Assembly: GCA_963700515.1 (NCBI GenBank)
Contig: CAVOXY010000001.1
Span: 1-64,000 of the forward strand
Reading direction: 5' to 3'
DNA from: JAJRVM01 sp963700515
GTDB lineage: Bacteria > Planctomycetota > Planctomycetia > Pirellulales > Pirellulaceae
Length of the DNA: 64,000 nucleotides
In this document: positions 8,688-16,094 of the stretch, in pieces
How the letters are laid out: the number at the start of each line of letters is the position of its first letter
How positions within the stretch are numbered: the first letter of the stretch is position 1
Program-made: the position numbers and the translations under genes
The notes under the pieces: model-generated
What the model saw: only the letters and a program-made list of their open reading frames with translations
Told to the model about the DNA's origin: nothing
The model's database searches: none

Positions 8688-9371
8688 CTAAGGTGGGTGT
8701 TGATGCAGAAAATGCAAAACGTAATCCCTCCTGGGGCGATAGGCCATGCTGCGTTGTCTCAGTACTTGCCGCAGCCATTGGACGACTTCAACGGAGCTCA
8801 ACCGGATGCGGTCCATGATCCATATCAACGTGCGGATGTAAGGCAGCATGGGAGAGTTGATGAGCGACGCTTCATCGAGGACCAGGCCATCGAGGGCCAG
8901 TTCGACGGCCACCGACAGTTCGGCTGGAAGTGGTTGCGGTGCGTTTTCCGCAAGCGTCGAGTCTGCCGGGTCCGCGGGCTCACACGGGGGTAGCGTCGTG
9001 TGGCCCGACGCGTCGCATGGCGATTCGCAAGCCGTCGAAGGCTGCCTGCGGTAACGCCTGGCATTCAAGGCGTCCTTTTTCGCTTTCCCGACGTCCGTCC
9101 GGCGGTATGCCTTGACCCGTTCGTTCGATTGCCTGCCGCGGTGACGTTTTGCGCAGCCAAAGGGACACCGCAGATCTTCCCGGCCAGCGTTTTGAGGAGC
9201 GGTCAGGAATCGAATGCCACAGTGAAGGCAGGGCTTGATGCAACGCGCCAGCTTGTCATCGGACTCCAAGAGTGAGTCCAGCGACGTTTGATATTGCCGA
9301 ACAAGCGGACTGACGCGACTGTCTTGATGCCAATCTGACCGATCCGAGAAAAACTTCCCGATCGCGATCAA
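8688..9371 (-). CDS. Zinc-ribbon-like hypothetical protein upstream of ParB-like gene
   Basis: Uninterrupted 227-codon frame that opens with TTG; no convincing ribosome site is visible, so the true start may be internal. Residues about 40-80 contain CLHCGIRFLTAP...DLRCPFGCAKRHR, a four-Cys (C-x2-C ... C-x3-C) zinc-ribbon pattern followed by a basic Arg/Lys-rich stretch typical of nucleic-acid binding. The C-terminal part is predicted helical (LALDGLVLDEASLINSPML...). It ends 11 nt before the ParB-like start, so it is the first gene of the IS21-like operon. I do not recognise a named family; DNA-binding accessory protein is an inference. Confidence 0.55.
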   Translation of the reverse strand: MIAIGKFFSDRSDWHQDSRVSPLVRQYQTSLDSLLESDDKLARCIKPCLHCGIRFLTAPQNAGREDLRCPFGCAKRHRGRQSNERVKAYRRTDVGKAKKDALNARRYRRQPSTACESPCDASGHTTLPPCEPADPADSTLAENAPQPLPAELSVAVELALDGLVLDEASLINSPMLPYIRTLIWIMDRIRLSSVEVVQWLRQVLRQRSMAYRPRRDYVLHFLHQHPP

Positions 9372-9590
9372 AAAAAGACAGGTTTTCGGTTACACTTCTA
9401 GTACTTTTTTTCACACCCTCGTCCTACTTCTTCGACGTTGATGCGCCGAGTAGAAGGGCGAGGATTTTTAATGCGCCAACAGGAACACCGTGAAAAACAA
9501 TCGCTCTAACCGATTCTTCCCGCATCCCTTATCACATCACGTGATCTTTGCTCGCTATCCCAGATTACGACACTCCCACTTCTTGAAATG
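9372..9590. other. Non-coding leader of IS21-like unit
   Basis: About 220 bp, AT-richer than its surroundings, with A/T runs at 9371-9377 and 9404-9411 and no convincing ORF. It probably holds the promoter of the leftward four-gene unit. An imperfect inverted repeat spans about 9418-9462 (CCTCGTCCTAC / GTAGAAGGGCGAGG). Confidence 0.4.
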
Positions 9591-9638
9591 ACTACTTGGA
9601 AAAAAAGAACAACGGCCCATTCTTCTTTTCCAAGTAGT
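9591..9638. repeat. Long inverted repeat (hairpin) near IS21-like end
   Basis: Arm 9591-9609 (ACTACTTGGAAAAAAAGAA) pairs with 9620-9638 at 18 of 19 positions around a 10-nt loop. It directly abuts the GGGTCA end repeats. It may be part of the element terminus or a terminator protecting the element from outside transcription. Confidence 0.7.
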
Positions 9639-9681
9639 GGGTCATTTTAGCTGAGCGAAGGCGGGTCAGTTCTGCTGAGCG
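9639..9681. repeat. Two direct end repeats of IS21 type
   Basis: GGGTCATTTTAGCTGAGCG at 9639-9657 and GGGTCAGTTCTGCTGAGCG at 9663-9681 match at 16 of 19 positions with a 24-bp period. A partial CTGCTGAGCGG copy lies near 9792. Multiple short direct repeats at the ends are known transposase-binding sites in IS21 elements, so this is taken as the right terminus. Confidence 0.6.
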
Positions 9682-9819
9682 ATATAGATCAGCCGGCTGC
9701 TCCATGTCCAGTTGAATTTTTCGCTCTCGAAACGCTGGAAATTGCGGTAGAATAGTGGTGAATCCGAGTTGATCACCAGGCAGAAGCAGGCCTGCTGAGC
9801 GGGGTCTCTGGAAACAGCA

Positions 9820-11634
9820 ATGGAACACGAGTCAATTCAACGTGACGAAAAGCCGGTCATCGCAGGTATTGAGTCTTTGACGTGCGGCGATACGGTCGAC
9901 CGATATCGTCTCCTCGAGTATCTCGGTCGAGGAGGCATGGGGGTCGTCTTCAAAGCCAGCCACGCGATGTTCCCCAAACGCCTATACGCCATCAAGTTTG
10001 TCCGGAGGGATGCTTCGAGTGACGGGGCTATTTGGCGCTTCCAGAGAGAGATACGCGCGATGGACGAGCTGCGTCATCCGCATATTGTCTACGCGTCGGA
10101 TGCGGGCGTACACCAAGGCGTACCGTTTCTGGTGATGGAGTACGTCGATGGTGTCACTCTTCAGCAGCTCGTCAAGAGGTACCAGCGGCTCGACTGCGCC
10201 GCGGCTTGCGAAATGATTCGGCAAGCGGCCTTGGGTTTGAATCATGCGTTCGAAAAATGCCTTGTCCACCGCGATCTCAAGCCTTCCAACCTGATGCTCG
10301 CTCGCGACGGAACGGTCAAAGTCATGGATCTCGGGTTGGCTCGACTGCGAGGAGCCACGGTAGAATTGACGGCCTCCGGACAAATCATGGGTACTCCTGA
10401 CTATATGGCTCCCGAACAGTGGGAGAGTCCAAAGTACGTTGACGTGCGTTCAGACATCTATAGCCTGGGGTGCACGCTCTATTGCCTCCTCGCCGGGCAT
10501 CCTCCTTTCGGTGAAGAACGGTACAGTGCACTTCCCAGTAAACTCAAGGCGCATCTGACGGTTGACCCTACATCGATCCTCGAACTGAGAGATGATATTC
10601 CTGCTGATTTGGGAACGCTCCTTCACCGCATGCTGGCCAAGCTTCCGGCAGATCGCATGCAGACACCGCGGGATGTTTCACAGGGCCTCCTGCCGTTCTG
10701 CGCCGACGCGGAGTTGGCGTCACTGTTACAGGCTGACTTGCCGCTAACTGCCAGCCTTCAGAATACCTGCTCGATCGCACAGCGAAATACAGATCGTGAA
10801 GAGTCGAACGCTGACGCCACAACGCCCCGGATTGTCGAGACCGCACATCATGACGTCAAGTCTTGGAGGTTCCGGGGCGCGGTTGCAGCAGCTGTGATTA
10901 TCTTCTGTCTTCTGGCAATCGGGAGCTTGGTATGGCGAACTGGTGTGAGGGACGCTCTGGAGGCATGGTGGCCCGCAACTGCCGACTCCGTAACCACTGA
11001 GCCTGCAGGATCCAACGCAGCAATTACGGTAGACCGTTTCGGCATCCAACGATTCCGCTACCTTTCGTCCGAAAACGCCGTAGCAAATCTCGGGATCATC
11101 GGAACAGACAGTTTTGCTGCTGATCTGGGCGATTTGGTCCGGATCACGATGGCCTTGAGTGAACCGGCATATTGCTACTTGATGGCCCTCAATCCCTCCG
11201 ATGATCGCCAATTGAATTGTCAACTATGCTTTCCCGCCTCTGAGGACGAACAACCGCCCCTGCTCGTGACTCTGGAATACCCGACAACGAAGACCAGCTA
11301 CTATCCGCTTGACGATGGGGCAGGGCAGCAGGTGTTCGTCCTACTTGCCTCTCGCACTTCGTTACCTCCCTTTCGCGATTGGCGTGCCTCACATCCTGCG
11401 GCTTTCCAAGCGAGCGACGAGCAACAGGGTGGAGTCTGGGTTTTCAATGGAAAGGAACTGGAACAGAAATTGCCCACCGGGCAGGTGCGATCTGGAGAAG
11501 TGTCCGTCGTCCCACAGGCACTGGATACGATGGTTCAATCGCTGCAAAGAGACAGCCAGGTGGATGCTATCCAGGCAGTTGCGTTTCCCGTGCGAGGTTG
11601 CGATTCGGACCAGACTGATCAATCCACGGAGTAA
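9820..11634 (+). CDS. Membrane-anchored serine/threonine protein kinase (Hanks type) with DUF4384-like sensor end
   Basis: 604 residues. Cytoplasmic kinase domain at about residues 29-290: Gly loop GRGGMG (36-41), ATP Lys in YAIKF (59), catalytic loop HRDLKPSN (150-157), DLG in place of DFG (170-172), APE (197-199). One transmembrane helix lies at about 353-373. The remaining 230 residues are presumably extracytoplasmic; the stretch AYCYLMALNPSDDRQLNCQLCFP resembles the DUF4384 region seen in planctomycete kinases. DLG is common in these bacterial kinases and does not imply inactivity. The upstream neighbour is the end of the IS21-like element, so any ECF sigma partner gene is absent here. 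The start is ATG 9820 with only a weak GGA ribosome site. Confidence 0.9.
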   Translation: MEHESIQRDEKPVIAGIESLTCGDTVDRYRLLEYLGRGGMGVVFKASHAMFPKRLYAIKFVRRDASSDGAIWRFQREIRAMDELRHPHIVYASDAGVHQGVPFLVMEYVDGVTLQQLVKRYQRLDCAAACEMIRQAALGLNHAFEKCLVHRDLKPSNLMLARDGTVKVMDLGLARLRGATVELTASGQIMGTPDYMAPEQWESPKYVDVRSDIYSLGCTLYCLLAGHPPFGEERYSALPSKLKAHLTVDPTSILELRDDIPADLGTLLHRMLAKLPADRMQTPRDVSQGLLPFCADAELASLLQADLPLTASLQNTCSIAQRNTDREESNADATTPRIVETAHHDVKSWRFRGAVAAAVIIFCLLAIGSLVWRTGVRDALEAWWPATADSVTTEPAGSNAAITVDRFGIQRFRYLSSENAVANLGIIGTDSFAADLGDLVRITMALSEPAYCYLMALNPSDDRQLNCQLCFPASEDEQPPLLVTLEYPTTKTSYYPLDDGAGQQVFVLLASRTSLPPFRDWRASHPAAFQASDEQQGGVWVFNGKELEQKLPTGQVRSGEVSVVPQALDTMVQSLQRDSQVDAIQAVAFPVRGCDSDQTDQSTE

Positions 11635-11665
11635 ACACGCTGGTGTGTGAGCGCCATGTATCGCA

Positions 11666-12112
11666 TCACTGTACGCCTTCCACCACCATCTTCTTGCCCT
11701 TGGTGACGACGACGTGTCCCTCTTCTTCCAGCAGGGCTTTCTGCACGGATCCACCGCCCGGGTATTTCGCATTGAGCTCCCCGCCGGTCTTCAGCAGTCG
11801 CCACCACGGTACAACCCGTTTGCTTCCTTGTTGGGCCAGCTCGTGATTGGCGTGAGCAATGATCCAGGCAAAGATGCCGGTGGTCATTGGACAACAGATG
11901 TCGACGTCATGTTCGGACGCCAGTTTGTCGGCCACCTGTTTGATGGTCTTGACTTTGCGGCGGCGGATACCACGTATCTCCTGCTCAATCTGCAGAGGTG
12001 AAGGGACCAGGAACTTCTGCTTGGCCTTGTCGCAGAAGAACACTTTCGGCAGGTCCTCTTTCGCCTTGGCCTCGTCCAACTTCTCAGACCACGTTTTCTT
12101 CCTCCGCGTCAT
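11666..12112 (-). CDS. Alkyltransferase-like protein (MGMT-fold), Cys replaced by Trp
   Basis: 148 residues. The start at 12112 was chosen because GGAGGTGGTT lies immediately upstream; the longer open frame upstream has no ribosome site. The body shows the MGMT/Ada DNA-binding helix-turn-helix (KTIKQVADKLASEHDVDICCPMTTGIFAW, described as residues 55-83) and the segment VPWWRLLKTGGELN at 101-114. In true O6-alkylguanine transferases this spot reads IPCHR with the reactive Cys; here it is P-W-W-R, as in ATL proteins (PWHR). It therefore probably binds alkylated guanine and recruits repair without transferring the alkyl group. It is convergent with the kinase gene, 31 bp apart. Confidence 0.75.
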   Translation of the reverse strand: MTRRKKTWSEKLDEAKAKEDLPKVFFCDKAKQKFLVPSPLQIEQEIRGIRRRKVKTIKQVADKLASEHDVDICCPMTTGIFAWIIAHANHELAQQGSKRVVPWWRLLKTGGELNAKYPGGGSVQKALLEEEGHVVVTKGKKMVVEGVQ

Positions 12113-12143
12113 AACCACCTCCCATTCCACGCAAACCTTTGTG

Positions 12144-12166
12144 AAAACGGGGAGGCTCCCCGTTTT
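12144..12166. repeat. Hairpin upstream of alkyltransferase-like gene
   Basis: AAAACGGGGA (12144-12153) pairs perfectly with TCCCCGTTTT (12157-12166) across GGC. It lies 32 bp upstream of the minus-strand start and is followed by T residues on the plus strand. It looks like a Rho-independent terminator for plus-strand transcripts or a leader hairpin of the gene. Confidence 0.5.
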
Positions 12167-12563
12167 TGCGGCAAAGTAGGGGCTCTGGGATATTTTACAG
12201 TCCGGAATGGGTACGGAGCGAGACCCTGCGGTTCGTCCGCTGGTCAGGGCCAGCTCTTCTCCCCCGCAGGACGCCCCCTTCGTGCCGCCATAAGTGCGGA
12301 TCGGCACTGTTTTTCCCGCTGAAATCGAGTTGGCCGCTCTGACCGCTCGCGTCCAGCGCGGATATACTCGAAACGGACCTAATCGCGCTCTGTGTCCCAC
12401 GGTAGCTCGCGGCAAACAGGGACCCGTATTTACCCTGATACGGTCCCTGCATTGCGCCTGCCCAGCACGCCTTGGCACGCCCTTACCCTGAGTACCAAGC
12501 TGATTGAGACGCGATTGAAATACGACAACTTTTGATGACGTTCTTGTACCGGAGAATCATCGC
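12167..12563. other. Intergenic region before GH127 gene
   Basis: About 400 bp with no convincing ORF. It contains an imperfect hairpin at 12418-12448 (AGGGACCCGTAT / ATACGGTCCCT, 8-nt loop). GGAG 9 nt before the ATG at 12564 serves as the ribosome site of the next gene. Confidence 0.45.
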
Positions 12564-14990
12564 ATGCCCAGCACCACACCATGCACCGTGAAGACCTTGA
12601 ACGACTGTGTCCGAGTTTCGCTGGCCGCTATCGTGATGATGCTGGCGGTCCACTCTAGTATTCAAGCGGATACTTCGCTACTGCCTGCCACCAGGCTCAA
12701 AGTGCAACCGACTGTAGCACTGAAGGCCGAGCCATTTGAACTGTCGCAGGTCCGCTTGCTGGACGGTCCATTTAGGGACGCGATGTTGCGCGATGGCCAG
12801 TATCTACTGAGCTTCGATCCGGATCGGCTCCTCCACACGTTTCGCTTCAACGCCGGGTTGCTTTCGTCGGCTCAGCCGCTGGGTGGCTGGGAGGAACCGA
12901 AATGCGAGGTGCGCGGGCATTTTGTAGGCCATTATCTGTCTGGCTGCGCACTGATGTTTGCTGCCACCGGCGACGTGAAGTACCAGCAACGCGCGGCACT
13001 GCTCGTGCAGGAATTGGCAAAGTGCCAGCAGGCATTGGGATCGAGCGGATACTTGAGTGCCTATCCGGAGTCGTTCATCGATCGAGTGGAAAGCCTGCAA
13101 CCAGTCTGGGCACCCTACTACACGCTGCACAAGATCATGGCAGGTCTGCTGGACGTACACATCCATTGCCACAACACGCAGGCTCTGCAAGTGGTCGAAG
13201 GGATGGCTCACTGGTGCCAGTCGCGCTGCGACAAGCTTTCCGACCAGCAGATGCAGCAGATGCTCAACCGCACGGAGCAGGGGGGCATGAACGAGGTGCT
13301 CGCCAACCTTTACGCCATCACGGGCAAGCCGGAGTACCTGGCGCTTTCCCAGCGGTTTGTCCAGCGGACGTACAACGATCCGCTTGCCGCCGGGCGGGAT
13401 GAACTTAAGGGACAACACGTCAATTCATTCGTGCCGAACATGATCGGCACCGCGCGACAGTATGAGCTGACGGGAAACCAGGAAGACTATCGGATTGCTC
13501 ATTTCTTCTGGCACCAGGTTGCTGAACACCGTTGCTACTGTACGGGAGGCACCAGCAATGAAGAACATTGGCGAACCGAACCGGACAGGCTGGCTGGCGA
13601 ATTGGGCGACCGCACTCAGGAAACGTGTTGCACCTACAACATGCTCAAGTTGACGCGACACTTGTTCGCCTGGGACCCGCGCGTCGAGTATGCCGACTAT
13701 TACGAGCGGGCTTTGTTTAACAGCATCCTCAGCACGCAAGATCCGAAGACCGGCATGATGATGTATTTTGTGACGCTGGGGTCGGGGCGCTGGAAGTTCT
13801 TCAATGTCCCGATGGCGTCCTTCTGGTGCTGTACCGGTACGGGAGTGGAGAACCACGCCCAGTATGGCGACGCCATTTATTTTCACGATGCGGAAGGAGT
13901 GCTGGTCAATCTCTTCATTCCCTCCGAACTGAACTGGACGCAACAAGACGTCCGTATTCGCCAGGACACTCAGTTTCCACGCGTCTCGGCTACCGCGCTC
14001 AAGGTGCTCACGGACAAGCCGAGCGAGTTTACGCTCCGCGTCCGGGTACCGGCCTGGGCAACTCGCGGGGTAACCATCCGGCTCAACGGAGAACCGATCG
14101 CCACGGACGCGAAGCCGGCGAGCTATTTCGCACTGCGCCGCGTCTGGCAGAACAACGACACGCTGGAGCTGTCGATGCCGATGAGCCTGCACGTGGCCCC
14201 CATGCCGGACGACCCGACCGTGGCCGCATTCATGGTCGGTCCGCTGGTCCTGGCGGGCAAGTTAGGGGGCGAGGGATTGAGCGACGAACTGGTCTACCAA
14301 GAAAAGAACTGGTACCATTTTCCACGCAACCAGATCGCTGAGGCACCTGTACTTGTTGCCGCCAGCGACGACCCGACGCAATGCCTTGAGCCCATCGACG
14401 GACAACCGCTGACCTATCGGACCGTGGATCTGGAGCGAAACATCACGCTGGTGCCGTATCACGAGCTTTTCGGCGAACGCTATGCGGTTTATTGGCGCAT
14501 GTTTCGCAGGAACAGCCCAGAGCACGCACAATTCTTGACCCAAGAGAAGGCTCGGCAGGAGCGCGCAGCTCGCGTGGTCGACGAGGTGAACCTCGGCGAT
14601 ACAGTGTCCGAGTCGAGTCATCACCTGCAGGGTGAACACACCGGCTCAGGCACACATCTCGGGAAATCGTGGCGTGACGCGTCCCAGGGCGGGTATGTTG
14701 CCTACCAGCTCAGTGTAAAGAGCGATCAGTCGCTCGTACTCTGTGTGACTTATTGGGGAAGTGACTCGGGCGACCGAGTTTTCGATATCCTCGTCGACGA
14801 TCGCAAGATAGCTACGGAGCAACTCGACGCGCGACAGCCGGGAGAGTTCTTCGACGTGGAGTACCTTCTCCCTCTTGACCTAATACGCGGTAAACAGCAA
14901 GTGACGGTGAAGTTCCAGGCGCAACCGAACTGCATGGCAGGTGGCATTTTTGGGCTGAGCATTCTGCGAGAGAAGGCACAACGACCATGA
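12564..14990 (+). CDS. Secreted GH127 beta-L-arabinofuranosidase (DUF1680)
   Basis: 808 residues with a signal peptide of about 35 residues. Retaining GH127 enzymes release beta-L-arabinofuranose from plant glycans using a Zn-bound Cys nucleophile. Visible active-site signatures: SNEEHW with the likely acid/base Glu (333-334), QETCC (352-356) giving Zn ligands Glu and Cys, and FWCCTGTG with paired Cys 422-423, one of them the nucleophile. The N-terminal (alpha/alpha)6 barrel is followed by beta domains, and a C-terminal malectin/DUF6805-like segment begins at about residue 690. The downstream alpha/beta hydrolase start overlaps its stop (ATGA), so the two are co-translated. Confidence 0.92.
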   Translation: MPSTTPCTVKTLNDCVRVSLAAIVMMLAVHSSIQADTSLLPATRLKVQPTVALKAEPFELSQVRLLDGPFRDAMLRDGQYLLSFDPDRLLHTFRFNAGLLSSAQPLGGWEEPKCEVRGHFVGHYLSGCALMFAATGDVKYQQRAALLVQELAKCQQALGSSGYLSAYPESFIDRVESLQPVWAPYYTLHKIMAGLLDVHIHCHNTQALQVVEGMAHWCQSRCDKLSDQQMQQMLNRTEQGGMNEVLANLYAITGKPEYLALSQRFVQRTYNDPLAAGRDELKGQHVNSFVPNMIGTARQYELTGNQEDYRIAHFFWHQVAEHRCYCTGGTSNEEHWRTEPDRLAGELGDRTQETCCTYNMLKLTRHLFAWDPRVEYADYYERALFNSILSTQDPKTGMMMYFVTLGSGRWKFFNVPMASFWCCTGTGVENHAQYGDAIYFHDAEGVLVNLFIPSELNWTQQDVRIRQDTQFPRVSATALKVLTDKPSEFTLRVRVPAWATRGVTIRLNGEPIATDAKPASYFALRRVWQNNDTLELSMPMSLHVAPMPDDPTVAAFMVGPLVLAGKLGGEGLSDELVYQEKNWYHFPRNQIAEAPVLVAASDDPTQCLEPIDGQPLTYRTVDLERNITLVPYHELFGERYAVYWRMFRRNSPEHAQFLTQEKARQERAARVVDEVNLGDTVSESSHHLQGEHTGSGTHLGKSWRDASQGGYVAYQLSVKSDQSLVLCVTYWGSDSGDRVFDILVDDRKIATEQLDARQPGEFFDVEYLLPLDLIRGKQQVTVKFQAQPNCMAGGIFGLSILREKAQRP

Positions 14991-15991
14991 AGTGGTTGCG
15001 GAACATCAATAGGACAATCAAGTGGACGGGCCGTATTTTGATGAAACGCGCCACCCTGCCTACACTTCCCGCCGATGCGACAAACGAGCGGGGAATCTTG
15101 GAAGTGGATGGTGCCAGAATCTACTATGTGATCCAAGGTGCCGGGCAGCCCGTGGTATTAGTCCACGGCTATGGAGTCTCCGCCAGTATCAACTGGAAAA
15201 TGCCCGGCATATTGCCGGAATTGGCTCGCGACTTCCGAGTGATCGCGATGGACGTGCGTGGGCACGGCCGCAGCGACAAGCCGCACGACGTCGGCCAATA
15301 CGGCACGAAGATGGCCGACGATGTCCAGCGCCTGATGGATCACCTGCAATTGCCCCAAGCTCACCTGGTCGGATACTCGATGGGGGGGTTCATACTGCTC
15401 AACCTGTTAGTGAGCCACCCGGAACGTTTTTTGAGTGCTACGCTCGGCGGGAGTGGAGGCATCCGTCCAACCTGGCCGTTGTGGTCGTGGAGCGAGGAAT
15501 TGGCGAGTCTGCTCGATCAAGGCATGGATTATCCGCAAGCCAACATCGCGGCCGCTGCCACGGCGCTGCACCGTCCGCTAACGGGCTTGGAGAAAGCGCT
15601 GATCCGCTCGCTGCCCGACAGCAATGATCCACTCGCTATGTCCGCCGTGATCAAGAGCTGGCGGGACCTGCAGGTGACCGACGATCAACTTCACGACAAC
15701 TGCACACCCACCTTGCTAGTCTATGGCACAGCGGAGTTCCCTGGCATGGTGGAGTATATCCAACAGTTGGGAACCGTTCTTCCAAAAGCCACGTTGCACG
15801 CGATCAGCGGGACCAATCACTTCGACACGGTCCTCTGTCCCGAATTTCTCCAGGCGGTCAAGGATTTTCTTATTCGGCGAGCGCAAGCGTGCTCAGCGAC
15901 TTGTGTTGCGTATCAAGAACTGGTCCCGCACAAGATCGTTATGTCGGTCATTCTTCTTGTCTCACTCTGTCGGATCAGTCACGAAGTGTGA
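14987..15991 (+). CDS. Alpha/beta hydrolase coupled to GH127
   Basis: 334 residues. Start ATG 14987 overlaps the GH127 stop. Canonical alpha/beta hydrolase features: oxyanion segment VLVHGYG (57-63), DVRGHGRSDKP, nucleophile elbow GYSMGG with Ser131, a likely acid in LLVYGTAEFPG (Glu instead of Asp) and His in SGTNHFDT near 277. The last about 35 residues after FLIRR are atypical and hydrophobic (MSVILLVSLC), possibly read-through into non-homologous sequence. Coupling to an arabinofuranosidase suggests a role in removing esters from the same glycan, but specificity cannot be read from sequence. Confidence 0.85.
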   Translation: MKWLRNINRTIKWTGRILMKRATLPTLPADATNERGILEVDGARIYYVIQGAGQPVVLVHGYGVSASINWKMPGILPELARDFRVIAMDVRGHGRSDKPHDVGQYGTKMADDVQRLMDHLQLPQAHLVGYSMGGFILLNLLVSHPERFLSATLGGSGGIRPTWPLWSWSEELASLLDQGMDYPQANIAAAATALHRPLTGLEKALIRSLPDSNDPLAMSAVIKSWRDLQVTDDQLHDNCTPTLLVYGTAEFPGMVEYIQQLGTVLPKATLHAISGTNHFDTVLCPEFLQAVKDFLIRRAQACSATCVAYQELVPHKIVMSVILLVSLCRISHEV

Positions 15992-16030
15992 TTCCGCGTA
16001 ACCGTTCACAGCTTCTGACAGCACAGTCAT

Positions 16031-16094
16031 GTAGAACGCATGACACTGGAAGACATGTGCCCGCTTCATCAAACGGACTGAAGTCCGTTCTACG
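16031..16094. repeat. REPIN-like repeat between convergent genes
   Basis: Bounded by GTAGAACG (16031-16038) and its inverse CGTTCTAC (16087-16094). Inside is the hairpin AACGGACT-GA-AGTCCGTT (16072-16089). A related unit occurs at 24551-24629. The stop codon of the leftward isomerase-like gene (16090-16092) lies inside this repeat. Confidence 0.6.

Larger units (their letters stand above)
5758..9700 (-). mobile_element. IS21-like element with two extra upstream genes
   Basis: Four tightly packed minus-strand genes: zinc-ribbon-like ORF, ParB-like gene, istA, istB. The ParB-like stop overlaps the istA start by about 22 nt and istA overlaps istB, so all four look co-transcribed. The right end is placed near 9640-9700, where IS21-style repeated end motifs occur. 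The left end is beyond the window because the outer RIT cuts istB. IS21 elements normally carry only istA and istB; inclusion of the other two genes in the mobile unit is an inference from spacing and overlaps. Confidence 0.6.

Noticed and set aside
12113..12478. Longer N-terminus for the alkyltransferase-like gene
   Set aside because: No ribosome site upstream and no homology; GGAGGTGGTT right before 12112 gives a convincing start.
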